From JBCBGF01 sp038526915 (GTDB taxonomy: Bacteria; Pseudomonadota; Alphaproteobacteria; Rhodobacterales; Rhodobacteraceae), in NCBI GenBank assembly GCA_038526915.1, contig JBCBGF010000014.1, forward strand, positions 1 through 64,000: a DNA stretch of 64,000 nucleotides, given 5' to 3'. This document shows positions 16,796-25,436 of the stretch, one piece after another; the stretch's first letter is position 1; each line of letters starts with the position of its first letter. The translations under genes and the position numbers were made by a program. The notes under the pieces were generated by a model. That model ran no database searches. It was not told where the DNA came from and saw only the letters and a program-made list of their open reading frames with translations.

Positions 16796-17383
16796 ATGGA
16801 CACCGCTCTTCCAGACGAAATCACCACCTGCCGCCTCTGCGCCGACCGCTTTGCCGCCACCGCCACGGCCCATGCGCCGCGCCCGGTCGTCTGGTTCCGC
16901 CCCGGCGCGCGCCTTCTGATCGCAAGTCAGGCCCCGGGGCTGCGCGTCCACGAAGCCGCGACACCGTTTTGGGACAGATCCGGCGACCGCCTCCGCGACT
17001 GGATGGGTGTGGATGAGGCCACATTCTATGATCGAAGCCGCATCGCCATCGTCCCCATGGCCTTCTGCTTCCCAGGTTATGACGCGAACGGATCCGATCT
17101 GCCGCCGCCCAAAATCTGTGCCGAGACCTGGCATGCCCGCGTCATGGCCGCCCTTGGCACCGTCGCGCTGACACTGGTCATCGGCGGCTATGCCCACAAA
17201 TGGCACCTGGGCACCCGCACCGGCGTCACCGCCACCGTCGCCGCCTGGCGCGACCATGCCCCCCACACCTTCGCCTTGCCCCACCCGTCCTGGCGCAATA
17301 CCGCATGGCTGAAGAAAAACCCGTGGTTCGAGGCCGAGGTTATCCCGGCGCTCCGCACCCGCGTTGCCGAGGTTCTGCAATGA
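16796..17383 (+). CDS. Uracil-DNA glycosylase-superfamily protein
   Basis: 195 aa from ATG 16796; a 12-residue upstream extension is possible but runs into the operator region. Two N-terminal cysteines occur in TTCRLCADRF. The segment RLLIASQAPGLRVHEAATPFWDRSGDRLRDWMG resembles the family-4/UdgX-like motif region, and the C-terminal ALPHPSWRNTAWLKKNPWF is the HPS-type motif. Only two of the usual four FeS cysteines are apparent, so it may be a UDG-like protein without the cluster. The stop overlaps the next gene (ATGA). Confidence 0.75.
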   Translation: MDTALPDEITTCRLCADRFAATATAHAPRPVVWFRPGARLLIASQAPGLRVHEAATPFWDRSGDRLRDWMGVDEATFYDRSRIAIVPMAFCFPGYDANGSDLPPPKICAETWHARVMAALGTVALTLVIGGYAHKWHLGTRTGVTATVAAWRDHAPHTFALPHPSWRNTAWLKKNPWFEAEVIPALRTRVAEVLQ

Positions 17384-18162
17384 CAGACACGCCCCTTGAT
17401 GCCGCCCACGCCGCGATGGAGGCCGCGCCCGAAGATGACGCCGCCCGCCTGCGTTTCTACGAACGTCTCGCCGATGCGGAACTGGTCCTTCTTCTGGCCG
17501 AAGAGGCCGACGGCGACCGCATCACCCCGCAAGTCTTTGCGCTGGAGGAAGGTGAGGTCGTCCTAGCCTTCGACCGCGAAGACCGCCTGACCGCCTTCAC
17601 CGAAGAGATCTCTCCTTACGCCGCCCTCTCAGGCCGCGCGTTGGCCACTATGCTCGCGGGCCAAAACCTCGGCCTAGGCGTAAATCTCGGCGTCGCGCCC
17701 TCTTCCATTCTGATCCCGGGAGATGCCGTCGCCTGGCTCGCCACCACCCTGTCCGAGACCCCCGACCAAGTCGAAGCCCGCCCTGTCGAGGTGACGGCCC
17801 CCGGCGATCTGCCCCAGGCACTGATCACCGCGCTTGACGCCAAACTCCCCACCGCCGCGGGATTGGCGAGCTATGCCTTCCTTGCGGGCATCACCTATGA
17901 CACTGGCGCAAAAACCCACATGCTGGCCTTCATCGACCCCGTCCCTGGGGCCGAAGACAGCCTGGCGCAGGCCGCATCCGAGGCTCTGATCTTCTCAGGC
18001 CTCGATGCGGGGCAGATGGATGTGGCCTTCTTCCAGGCCACCGACCCCATCGCCGCGAAACTCGCCAAAGCCGCCTTGCGCTTTGATCTGCCGACGCCGA
18101 TTGCGGAAAAAGTGCAAGTTCCGCCGGGCTCCGACCCCGCAAAACCCCCCAAACTGCGCTGA
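17380..18162 (+). CDS. SseB-family protein
   Basis: 260 aa, acidic, no TM segment. The N-terminal ~115 residues match the SseB N-terminal domain pattern (ARLRFYERLADAELVLLL ... LAFDREDRLTAFT, YAALSGRALATMLAGQNLGLGVNLG). The C-terminal half resembles the partner domain (YAFLAGITYDTGAKTHMLAFIDPV). Function is poorly known; in Enterobacteria SseB-like proteins are enhancers of serine sensitivity or secretion-related. It is coupled to the UDG-like gene by a 4-base overlap. Confidence 0.75.
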   Translation: MTDTPLDAAHAAMEAAPEDDAARLRFYERLADAELVLLLAEEADGDRITPQVFALEEGEVVLAFDREDRLTAFTEEISPYAALSGRALATMLAGQNLGLGVNLGVAPSSILIPGDAVAWLATTLSETPDQVEARPVEVTAPGDLPQALITALDAKLPTAAGLASYAFLAGITYDTGAKTHMLAFIDPVPGAEDSLAQAASEALIFSGLDAGQMDVAFFQATDPIAAKLAKAALRFDLPTPIAEKVQVPPGSDPAKPPKLR

Positions 18163-18164
18163 CA

Positions 18165-18216
18165 TTGTCGCATTTGTGCAAAGTCGCGACAATCCTTTGT
18201 AAATAACGGCTTTACA
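18165..18216. promoter_or_regulatory. Two consecutive inverted repeats upstream of mreB
   Basis: TTGTCGC-N14-GCGACAA (18165-18192) begins three bases after the SseB stop. It is directly followed by TGTAAA-N7-TTTACA (18198-18216). The first may terminate the upstream transcript. The second lies in an AT-rich patch where the mre operon promoter is expected. No clear -35/-10 pair with normal spacing could be fixed. Confidence 0.4.
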
Positions 18217-18307
18217 TCTTCCCCGTTAACCAATGCACCCGTATAACATGGCGCACTGGGCAAACTGGAAGTTGCACGGTTCGGGCAGCGGTAAACGGGA
18301 ACAAAGA

Positions 18308-19345
18308 ATGGCTCTCTTAGGCGGTATCTTCGCGTCAGATATGGCGATCGACCTCGGCACGGCGAATACGCTGGTCTACGTCAAGGGCAAGGGGATCATC
18401 CTGAATGAGCCCTCCGTGGTTGCTTATCATGTTAAAGACGGGCGCAAGCAGGTGCTAGCCGTGGGCGAAGACGCTAAGCTGATGCTGGGCCGGACGCCGG
18501 GGTCGATCGAGGCGATCCGCCCGATGCGCGAAGGCGTGATTGCCGATTTCGACGTGGCCGAAGAGATGATCAAGCACTTCATCCGCAAGGTGCACCGTCG
18601 CTCGACCTTCTCGAAACCGAAGATCATCGTTTGCGTGCCCCATGGCGCAACCCCGGTAGAGAAGCGCGCGATCCGTCAGTCGGTACTGTCCGCAGGTGCC
18701 CGGCGCGCGGGTCTCATCGCAGAACCCATCGCGGCAGCGATCGGGGCAGGGATGCCCATCACCGATCCCACCGGTTCGATGGTGGTCGATATCGGCGGCG
18801 GCACGACCGAGGTGGCGGTGCTGTCCCTGGGCGATATCGTCTATGCCCGCTCGGTCCGCGTCGGTGGCGACCGGATGGATGAGGCGATCATCAGCTATCT
18901 GCGCCGCCAGCAGAACCTGTTGATCGGGGAAGCGACGGCAGAGCGTGTCAAAACCTCCATCGGCACCGCGCGGATGCCGGACGATGGGCGCGGCACCTCG
19001 ATGCAGATCCGCGGGCGCGATCTTCTGAACGGCGTCCCGAAAGAGACGGAGATCAATCAGGCGCAGGTGGCCGAGGCTTTGGCCGAACCCGTGCAACAGA
19101 TTTGCGAGGCGGTGATGACCGCGCTCGAAGCGACCCCACCAGACCTCGCCGCCGACATCGTGGATCGCGGCGTGATGCTGACGGGCGGGGGCGCGCTGCT
19201 GGGTGAGCTGGACCTGGCGCTGAGGGAACAGACGGGGCTGGCCATTTCGGTGGCAGATGAATCGCTCAATTGCGTTGCAATGGGCACGGGCAAGGCGCTG
19301 GAGTATGAAAAGCAGCTGCGCCATGTGATAGATTACGACAGCTAA
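18308..19345 (+). CDS. mreB: Rod shape-determining protein MreB
   Basis: Bacterial actin homologue that organises lateral-wall synthesis at the inner membrane. 345 aa from ATG 18308; a 25-residue upstream extension is non-homologous. ATP-site motifs: phosphate-1 MAIDLGTANTLVYVKGKG, phosphate-2 VVDIGGGTTEVAVLSLGD, adenosine motif GVMLTGGGALLGELD. N-terminal LLGGIFASD is a membrane-proximal start typical of MreB. First gene of mreB-mreC-mreD-pbp2-rodA. Confidence 0.98.
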   Translation: MALLGGIFASDMAIDLGTANTLVYVKGKGIILNEPSVVAYHVKDGRKQVLAVGEDAKLMLGRTPGSIEAIRPMREGVIADFDVAEEMIKHFIRKVHRRSTFSKPKIIVCVPHGATPVEKRAIRQSVLSAGARRAGLIAEPIAAAIGAGMPITDPTGSMVVDIGGGTTEVAVLSLGDIVYARSVRVGGDRMDEAIISYLRRQQNLLIGEATAERVKTSIGTARMPDDGRGTSMQIRGRDLLNGVPKETEINQAQVAEALAEPVQQICEAVMTALEATPPDLAADIVDRGVMLTGGGALLGELDLALREQTGLAISVADESLNCVAMGTGKALEYEKQLRHVIDYDS

Positions 19346-19375
19346 CAGGGCCGCATTCGGCCCGGGACCCCCGCC

Positions 19376-20269
19376 GTGGCACAGGACAGAGGCAGCAACG
19401 ACGACTTCACCCGCCCGATCCGCCGGATTTTCATCGGCGGCTTGGTCCTGATGCTGTTCGCCCTGTTCCTCCTCTGGCGGATCGACAGCCCCCGCGCCGA
19501 ACGCTTCCGCGCCATGCTGGTGGACCGGTTCGTGCCGTCGATGGACTGGGCGCTGGTGCCGGTGACGAACGCGGTCGATCTGGTCGGCGATTTTCAGAGC
19601 TACGCGCGCATCCGCGAGCAAAACCAGGAACTCCGGCGTGAGTTGCAGCAGATGCGGGCGTGGCGCGAGGCGGCGCTGCAACTGGAGCAGGAGAATGCCA
19701 AGCTGCTCGACCTGAACAAGGTGCGGCTCGACCCGAAGTTGACCTTTGTCACCGGCGTCGTGCTGGCCGATTCAGGCTCTCCCTTCCGCCAATCGGTCCT
19801 CCTCAACGTGGGCGCCCGCGACGGAATTCAGGATGGCTGGGCCACCACCGACGGCCTGGGTCTCGTGGGCCGCATCTCCGGCGTGGGGCAAACCACCTCC
19901 CGGGTGATCTTGCTTACCGATCCAGGCAGCCGCATCCCTGTCACGATCCAGCCCACCGGCCAGCGTGGGATCCTGGCCGGCGACAACTCCGCCTTGCCGC
20001 CGGTGGACTTCGTTGAGGACACCGAACAGGTCCGCCCCGGCGACCGCGTGGTGTCCTCGGGCGATGGCGGCGTGTTTCCCGCGGGCCTTCTCGTCGGCCA
20101 ACTCGTCGCCGGCCCCGACGACCGCCTGCGCGTGCGCCTTGCCGCCGACTATGAGCGCCTCGAATTCCTGCGCGTCCTGCGTTCCCGCCTGGCGGAGGCG
20201 ATCCGTGCCCCCGGCGGCCTGGTCGGACCCGACGCGATCTTCCCCACGGTGGAGGCGACCGATGGCTGA
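19376..20269 (+). CDS. mreC: Rod shape-determining protein MreC
   Basis: 297 aa from GTG 19376. Single TM near the N-terminus (FIGGLVLMLFALFLLWRI), a coiled coil (IREQNQELRRELQQMRAWREAALQLEQENAKLL), then the two beta-barrel domains (GWATTDGLGLVGRISGVG, DRVVSSGDGGVFPAGLLVG). It links MreB to PBP2 in the periplasm. It overlaps mreD by eight bases. Confidence 0.96.
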   Translation: MAQDRGSNDDFTRPIRRIFIGGLVLMLFALFLLWRIDSPRAERFRAMLVDRFVPSMDWALVPVTNAVDLVGDFQSYARIREQNQELRRELQQMRAWREAALQLEQENAKLLDLNKVRLDPKLTFVTGVVLADSGSPFRQSVLLNVGARDGIQDGWATTDGLGLVGRISGVGQTTSRVILLTDPGSRIPVTIQPTGQRGILAGDNSALPPVDFVEDTEQVRPGDRVVSSGDGGVFPAGLLVGQLVAGPDDRLRVRLAADYERLEFLRVLRSRLAEAIRAPGGLVGPDAIFPTVEATDG

Positions 20270-20801
20270 GGTCGTCTATACCCGCCGCTGGCGCTACCGC
20301 GCGCTCTTTGTCTTCCTCGCGTTCCTCGACGTCTTCGTCCGCCTTCTGCCCATCGACGCAGGGCCGGGCGGCTTCCCCGGCCCCGACATCATCCTGCTTC
20401 TGGCCTTCGTCTGGGTCCTGCGCCGCCCCGACTACGTGCCCGCCCTTCTTGTTGCCGCCGTCATGCTGATGACAGATGTGTTGTTCCTGCGGCCCTTGGG
20501 CCTCTGGGCGGCTTGCGTCGTCCTTGGCCTGGAATTCCTGCGCGCGCGCGAAGCCGCCTCCCGCGATCTGCCGTTCCTGCTTGAATGGATGATGGTCACC
20601 GGCGTGATCGTCTCGATGACCCTGGGCTATGTCATCACGCTCGCCATCTTCGCCGTCGATCAGCCCGCGCTGGGCCTCACCCTCATTCAGATGATCATGA
20701 CGATCTTGTGCTATCCTCTCGCCGTGGTCTTCTCTGGCCGCATCCTCGGCCTACGTAAGATGGCGCCGGGGGCGGTGGATCAATTGGGGCACAGGCTATG
20801 A
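20262..20801 (+). CDS. mreD: Rod shape-determining protein MreD
   Basis: 179 aa from ATG 20262. Five or six hydrophobic segments, with the family feature GGFPGPDIILLLAFVWVLRRPDYVP. The start chosen overlaps the mreC stop; the longer in-frame ORF upstream is an mreC shadow. It overlaps the PBP2 gene by ATGA. Partner of MreC in the elongasome. Confidence 0.93.
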   Translation: MAEVVYTRRWRYRALFVFLAFLDVFVRLLPIDAGPGGFPGPDIILLLAFVWVLRRPDYVPALLVAAVMLMTDVLFLRPLGLWAACVVLGLEFLRAREAASRDLPFLLEWMMVTGVIVSMTLGYVITLAIFAVDQPALGLTLIQMIMTILCYPLAVVFSGRILGLRKMAPGAVDQLGHRL

Positions 20802-22741
20802 AACAGTCGCCCAGGGATATCGAAGAAAACGCCCGCGTCGTCACCCGGCGCGGTCTGGTCGTGGGTGGGCTGCAACTCGCCTTCATGGGCATGCTCGGCC
20901 TGCGCATGCGCCAGATGCAGATCGAGGAGGCCGATGAATACCGCCTGCTGGCCGAAGAAAACCGCATCAACGTGCGCCTTCTGGCCCCGCCCCGCGGCCT
21001 GATCTTTGATCGGAACGGCGTGATCATCGCCGATAACAGCCAAAACTACCGCATCATCATCGTGCGCGAAGACGCAGGCGATGTGGATGAGGTGATTGCC
21101 CGACTAAAGGGCCTGATCGATCTTGACGAGGACGAACTGGAACGCGCCATCCGCGAGATGAATCGGCGCAGCCCGTTTGTCCCCGTGACCCTGGCCGACC
21201 GCCTGACCTGGGAGGAGTTCTCCCGCGTCGCCGTCAACTCCCCCTCACTCCCTGGCATCACGCCCGATGTGGGCCTCTCGCGCTACTATCCGCTCTATGA
21301 GGATTTCGCCCACGTCATCGGCTATGTGGGCCCGGTCAGCGACTATGATCTTGAGCGCATCGAAGACCCCGATCCCCTGCTCCAGATCCCGAAATTCCAG
21401 ATCGGGAAAATCGGGGTCGAAACCAAGCTCGAAGAACAATTGCGCGGCAAGGCCGGCAGCAAACGGATCGAGGTCAACGCCGCAGGCCGTGTCATGCGCG
21501 AGCTCGACCGCGATCCGGGCGTCCCCGGCTCTGACATCCAGCTGACCGTCGATGCCCGCCTGCAAAACTTCGTGCAGGCACGCCTTGCGGGCGAAAGCGC
21601 CGGCGTCGTCGTCATGGATTGCGAGAACGGCGATATCCTGTCGATCGGCTCGGCCCCGGCCTATGACCCCAACCTCTTCGTGCGCGGCATCTCCAGCGCC
21701 GATTACAACGTCCTGCGCGAAGACAAATACGTGCCGCTCCGCAACAAGCCGGTGCAGGGCACCTATCCGCCCGGCTCGACCTACAAGATGGTCGTGGCGC
21801 TGGCCGCACTGGAAATGGGCGTCCTCGACCCCAATGAAACCGTCTGGTGCCCCGGCCACTACCAGCTTGGCCGCCGCCGCTTCCACTGTTGGAAGCGCGG
21901 GGGGCACGGGCATATGAACCTTTACGATTCCCTCGTGCAGTCCTGCGATGTCTACTATTACGACATCTCGCAACGCGTGGGCATCGACCGCATCACCGCC
22001 ATGGCCAACAAGCTGGGCCTGGGCGTGCGCCACGACATCCCCATGTCGGCCGTGACCGAGGGCCTCGCCCCCACCCAGCAATGGAAACAGGTCCGCCGGG
22101 GCGAGGCGTGGCGCGTGGGCGATACGCTCAATGCCTCCATCGGGCAGGGCTTCACACTGGCCTCACCCCTGCAGCTTTGCGTCTACACCGCCCGGATGGC
22201 GAGCGGGCTGAACCTGGAGCCGCACCTGATCAAGACGGTGGACGGCGTCGCCCTCTACCCCGATCCGCCCGAGAAACTGGACGTGAACCCCTATCACCTC
22301 CAGCTCATGCGCGAGGCGATGGACGGCGTGAACAACGGCTCGCGCGGCACGGCGCGCGGCAGCCGTATCGTGATGGAAGGGTACGAGATCGCGGGAAAAA
22401 CCGGCACCAGCCAGGTCCGCAATATCACCCCGGCTGAGCGTGCGGCCGGTGTCATCAGCAACGATGATCTGCCCTGGGAACGCCGCGACCACGCGCTCTA
22501 TGTGGGCTACGCGCCCCGCGACAAACCGAAATACGCCGTCTCGGTCGTCGTCGAACATGGCGGCGGCGGGTCCCGCGCCGCGGCCCCAGTGGCCCGCGAC
22601 ATCCTGGCCTTTGCGCAGTTCGGAGAAGTCCCACCGCTTGAGGCCTATCCCTCCAGCCAGCGCGAGCGCATCCGCACGATGTATGAGGAGATGGACCTCA
22701 AGGACCCGCGGCCGCCTGCGCCGGGGAGAAGCCGCGCATGA
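20798..22741 (+). CDS. mrdA: Penicillin-binding protein 2 (MrdA)
   Basis: 647 aa class B transpeptidase of the elongasome. Short cytoplasmic tail, then TM (GLVVGGLQLAFMGMLGLRM). The dimerisation domain starts at RLLAPPRGLIFDRNGVIIADN. Transpeptidase motifs: SxxK in GSTYKMVVA (S327), SxN-type QSCDVYYYD, KTG in GKTGTSQV (K534). Overlaps at both ends (ATGA with mreD and rodA) indicate one translationally coupled operon. It cross-links lateral peptidoglycan with RodA. Confidence 0.96.
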   Translation: MKQSPRDIEENARVVTRRGLVVGGLQLAFMGMLGLRMRQMQIEEADEYRLLAEENRINVRLLAPPRGLIFDRNGVIIADNSQNYRIIIVREDAGDVDEVIARLKGLIDLDEDELERAIREMNRRSPFVPVTLADRLTWEEFSRVAVNSPSLPGITPDVGLSRYYPLYEDFAHVIGYVGPVSDYDLERIEDPDPLLQIPKFQIGKIGVETKLEEQLRGKAGSKRIEVNAAGRVMRELDRDPGVPGSDIQLTVDARLQNFVQARLAGESAGVVVMDCENGDILSIGSAPAYDPNLFVRGISSADYNVLREDKYVPLRNKPVQGTYPPGSTYKMVVALAALEMGVLDPNETVWCPGHYQLGRRRFHCWKRGGHGHMNLYDSLVQSCDVYYYDISQRVGIDRITAMANKLGLGVRHDIPMSAVTEGLAPTQQWKQVRRGEAWRVGDTLNASIGQGFTLASPLQLCVYTARMASGLNLEPHLIKTVDGVALYPDPPEKLDVNPYHLQLMREAMDGVNNGSRGTARGSRIVMEGYEIAGKTGTSQVRNITPAERAAGVISNDDLPWERRDHALYVGYAPRDKPKYAVSVVVEHGGGGSRAAAPVARDILAFAQFGEVPPLEAYPSSQRERIRTMYEEMDLKDPRPPAPGRSRA

Positions 22742-23883
22742 GCTATCTTGAGTACAACGTCAAAACCGTGCCCACCGGCGCGCGCAAGATCCTGTACATG
22801 AACTGGCCGCTGATCCTGCTCTTGTTCGCAGTATCCTCCATCGGCTTTGTGATGCTCTACTCGGTCGCGGGCGGCAATCTGGGCCGCTGGGCCGAACCGC
22901 AGATGCAGCGGTTTGCCATGGGCGTCGTCGCGATGTTCATCGTCGCCATGGTGCCGATCTGGTTCTGGCGCAACGTGGCCGCGCTGGCCTATGGCGTGTC
23001 GCTGCTGTTGCTTCTGGCGGTGGAGTTCTTCGGGGTCACCGGCATGGGAGCGCAACGCTGGATCGACCTGGGCTTCATGCGCCTGCAACCCTCGGAAGTG
23101 ACCAAGATCACCCTCGTGATGATCCTCGCGGCCTATTACGACTGGCTCGATCCGAAAAAGGTCTCGCGGCCCCTCTGGGTTGCCATCCCGGTGATCCTGA
23201 TTCTGATCCCCACGGGCCTCGTAGTGATCCAGCCCGACCTCGGCACCTCGATCCTGCTCATGGCCGGCGGCGGTGTGGTGATGTTCGTGGCCGGTGTCAG
23301 CTGGTGGTATTTCGGCACGGTGATCGCGGGCGGCGTGGGCCTCGTCTCCGCCGTCTTCGCCTCACGCGGGACGGATTGGCAGCTGATCAAGGACTACCAG
23401 TTCCGCCGCATCGACACCTTCCTCGACCCCAGCCAGGACCCACTGGGCGCGGGCTATCACATCACCCAATCGAAGATCGCCCTCGGCTCCGGCGGGTTCT
23501 CGGGGCGCGGGTTCATGCAAGGCACGCAATCACGGCTGAACTTTCTGCCCGAAAAGCATACCGATTTCATCTTCACGACCCTTGCCGAAGAGTTCGGCTT
23601 CATCGGCGCCTTTTCCCTCCTGAGCCTCTATGGCCTGATCATCTTCTTCTGCATCGCGTCGGCCATCACGATGAAAGACCGGTTCTCGGCCTTGCTGGTC
23701 TACGGCATCGCGGCGGCGTTCTTCTTCTACTTCGCGGTCAATATGTCGATGGTGATGGGCCTTGCCCCCGTCGTCGGCGTGCCCCTGCCGCTGGTGAGTT
23801 TCGGCGGCTCGGCCATGTTGGTGCTGCTCATCGCCTTCGGCCTGGTGCAATCGGCCCATGTCCACCGCCCGCGCGGGAACTGA
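22738..23883 (+). CDS. rodA: Rod shape-determining protein RodA (SEDS glycosyltransferase)
   Basis: 381 aa, about ten TM segments. SEDS features: GAQRWIDLGFMRLQPSEVTKI, VVIQPDLGTSILLM, ALGSGGFSGRGFMQGTQSRLNFLPEKHTDFIF with the extracellular catalytic-loop region, and PVVGVPLPLVSFGGSAML near the end. It polymerises lipid II with PBP2. Last gene of the mre operon; the dehydrogenase follows after one base. Confidence 0.96.
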   Translation: MSYLEYNVKTVPTGARKILYMNWPLILLLFAVSSIGFVMLYSVAGGNLGRWAEPQMQRFAMGVVAMFIVAMVPIWFWRNVAALAYGVSLLLLLAVEFFGVTGMGAQRWIDLGFMRLQPSEVTKITLVMILAAYYDWLDPKKVSRPLWVAIPVILILIPTGLVVIQPDLGTSILLMAGGGVVMFVAGVSWWYFGTVIAGGVGLVSAVFASRGTDWQLIKDYQFRRIDTFLDPSQDPLGAGYHITQSKIALGSGGFSGRGFMQGTQSRLNFLPEKHTDFIFTTLAEEFGFIGAFSLLSLYGLIIFFCIASAITMKDRFSALLVYGIAAAFFFYFAVNMSMVMGLAPVVGVPLPLVSFGGSAMLVLLIAFGLVQSAHVHRPRGN

Positions 23884-23884
23884 C

Positions 23885-24814
23885 GTGGCCAATGTCCTTT
23901 TCGCCGCCGATGACCGGCGCTGGGCGGAGTATGAGGGCCTGCTGATCGCCGCCTGCCAGAGGGCCGGGGTCGACATCCACCTCGCCCGCGATCTGCCGCC
24001 CGATGCGGTCGACTATGTGGTCTATGCCCCCAACAGCCCCCTGCAGGATTTCACGCCCTTCACCCGGCTGAAGGCGGTGCTGAACCTCTGGGCCGGGGTG
24101 GAGGATGTGGTGCACAACGCCACGCTCACCGCGCCCTTGTGCCGAATGGTCGAGCCCGGGATGACGCGAGGGATGGTCGAGTGGGTGACCGGCCATGTGC
24201 TGCGCCATCACCTGGGGATGGATGGCCATGTGATGGGTCAGGACGGGGTGTGGCGCACAGACGTGCCGCCCCTGGCGCATCAGCGGCGGGTGGGGATGTT
24301 GGGTCTGGGCGAATTGGGCACGGCCTGCGCGCGGGCGCTGGCGGGGCTGGGCTTCGACGTGGCCGGTTGGGCGCGGAGTGCGAAGGAGATCGAGGGGGTT
24401 GACACGCATGCTGGGCCGGACGGGCTGAAGAAGGTGCTCTCGCGTTCGGACATCGTGGTGCTGCTGGTGCCGCTCACGCCCGAGACCGAGTCCCTGATCA
24501 ATGCCGATACTCTGGCGACGATGCCCCAAGGGACCGTTCTGATGAACCCCGGTCGGGGTGGGTTGATAGACGATATGGCGCTGCTGAAGGCGCTCGACTC
24601 GGGCCACCTGACTCACGCCACGCTCGACGCCTTCCGGGTCGAGCCGCTGCCGGTCGATCACCCCTATTGGAGCCACCCCCGCGTCACCGTCACCCCGCAC
24701 ATCGCCAGCGCCACGCGGAAAGAGACGGCGAGTGAGGCCATCGCCGAGAACATCCGCCGTGGCGAGGCGGGGGAGGCGTTTGTGAACGTGGTGGACCGCG
24801 AAAGGGCGTATTGA
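23885..24814 (+). CDS. D-isomer 2-hydroxyacid dehydrogenase (GhrA-like)
   Basis: 309 aa from GTG 23885, one base after the rodA stop. The NAD(P) fold is RVGMLGLGELGTACARALAGLGFDVAGW. Catalytic residues of the family appear in NPGRGGLIDD (after the Arg), FRVEPLPVDHPYW (Glu region) and VTPHIASAT (His). It probably reduces glyoxylate or hydroxypyruvate (GhrA family knowledge). It is probably read through from the mre operon although unrelated in function. The stop is 12 bases before repeat copy A. Confidence 0.9.
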   Translation: MANVLFAADDRRWAEYEGLLIAACQRAGVDIHLARDLPPDAVDYVVYAPNSPLQDFTPFTRLKAVLNLWAGVEDVVHNATLTAPLCRMVEPGMTRGMVEWVTGHVLRHHLGMDGHVMGQDGVWRTDVPPLAHQRRVGMLGLGELGTACARALAGLGFDVAGWARSAKEIEGVDTHAGPDGLKKVLSRSDIVVLLVPLTPETESLINADTLATMPQGTVLMNPGRGGLIDDMALLKALDSGHLTHATLDAFRVEPLPVDHPYWSHPRVTVTPHIASATRKETASEAIAENIRRGEAGEAFVNVVDRERAY

Positions 24815-24826
24815 GTGAGGACCTGA

Positions 24827-24990
24827 GCCGGGTGCGCGCTGGCCCGTGGGATGGCGCCGCGACCGGTCGACAAAGCGCTTTATGGCAGCAAGGTGCATCT
24901 TCGCAATCGCCTGCGCGCGCGGGTAGCCACAGCGCCAGCCCGCAGGGACGGGCCAGCGCTCGCCCGGCGCCTTCGGCTTGTTCCGGGCGG
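24827..24990 (-). repeat. ~165-bp structured repeat, copy A
   Basis: 164 bp, orientation opposite to B-D. Terminal arms (24827-24847 and 24948-24968) are 21 nt and complementary at 19 positions; the copy-specific part is GCTGGCCCGT. Conserved core CTTGCTGCCATAAAGCGC reads on the minus strand. The flank GCCTTCGGCTTGTTCCGGGCGG closes the outer side. It begins 12 bases after the dehydrogenase stop, so it would form the 3' UTR of that transcript. No conserved reading frame runs through it. Confidence 0.85.
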
Positions 24991-25149
24991 CGTTCAGTGC
25001 TTCGTTTCCAATGAGCAAATCAGACACATCAAGTTGCAGAAGGCGACGCGCCGAGCGTATATGGACATTCTGAGCAAAGGCCTGACTGTTTCAGGCTCAA
25101 CCGGACACGGCGCACCCTCAGTTAGCGAACCAGCCTGGACGCTTTAACC
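24991..25149. other. Intergenic spacer between repeat copies A and B
   Basis: Somewhat less GC-rich than its surroundings. I see no gene, promoter pair or hairpin that I can defend. With the flanking repeats it is part of an 813-base gene-free region (24815-25627). Confidence 0.5.
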
Positions 25150-25314
25150 CCGCCCGGAATCAAGCCGAAGGCGCCGGGCGAGCGACGGCCCGTCCCCACG
25201 GGCTGGCGCTGTTGCGGATGGTGCGCGCCGGGGAGAAGGAAGATGTCCTTTGCTGCCATAAAGTACGCCGTTCAAAGGTCGTAGCGCCACCCCACGGGCC
25301 GTCACTCGCCCGGC
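25150..25314 (+). repeat. ~165-bp structured repeat, copy B
   Basis: 165 bp. Arms at 25173-25193 and 25294-25314 are complementary at 20 of 21 positions; the copy-specific segment is GACGGCCCGT. A nested hairpin GCCCGT-CCCC-ACGGGC (25188-25203) abuts the left arm. Left flank CCGCCCGGAATCAAGCCGAAG and core CTTTGCTGCCATAAAG are as in the other copies. It is the second copy downstream of the antiporter gene on the minus-strand transcript. Confidence 0.85.
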
Positions 25315-25436
25315 TCAGCTAGGCTTCTGCACCGGCTAATTCCCCTCCATCCAGCCCGACGCGTACCGCATTCTGCAGCGCATCTCGATTGCATCCATAC
25401 CGGTCGTTTCTGCGGTTAAAAGACCGCGCTCCGCCT
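25315..25436. other. Intergenic spacer between repeat copies B and C
   Basis: No gene is supported. One small hairpin, GCGGT-N6-ACCGC, lies near 25412-25427. A minus-strand frame running out of copy C stays open here (ends GGELAGAEA), but it has no start outside the repeat and resembles nothing I recognise. Confidence 0.45.

Noticed and set aside
18233..18307. 25-residue N-terminal extension of MreB
   Set aside because: MreB proteins begin close to the conserved LGG/FxxDMAIDLGTANT segment; the extension lies in the promoter/leader region.
24851..25147. Small ORFs within repeat copies (RSPGAFGL-like peptides)
   Set aside because: The peptide pattern follows from the repeat's DNA conservation, and stops and frameshifts differ between copies. 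The covarying arms argue for structure, not coding.
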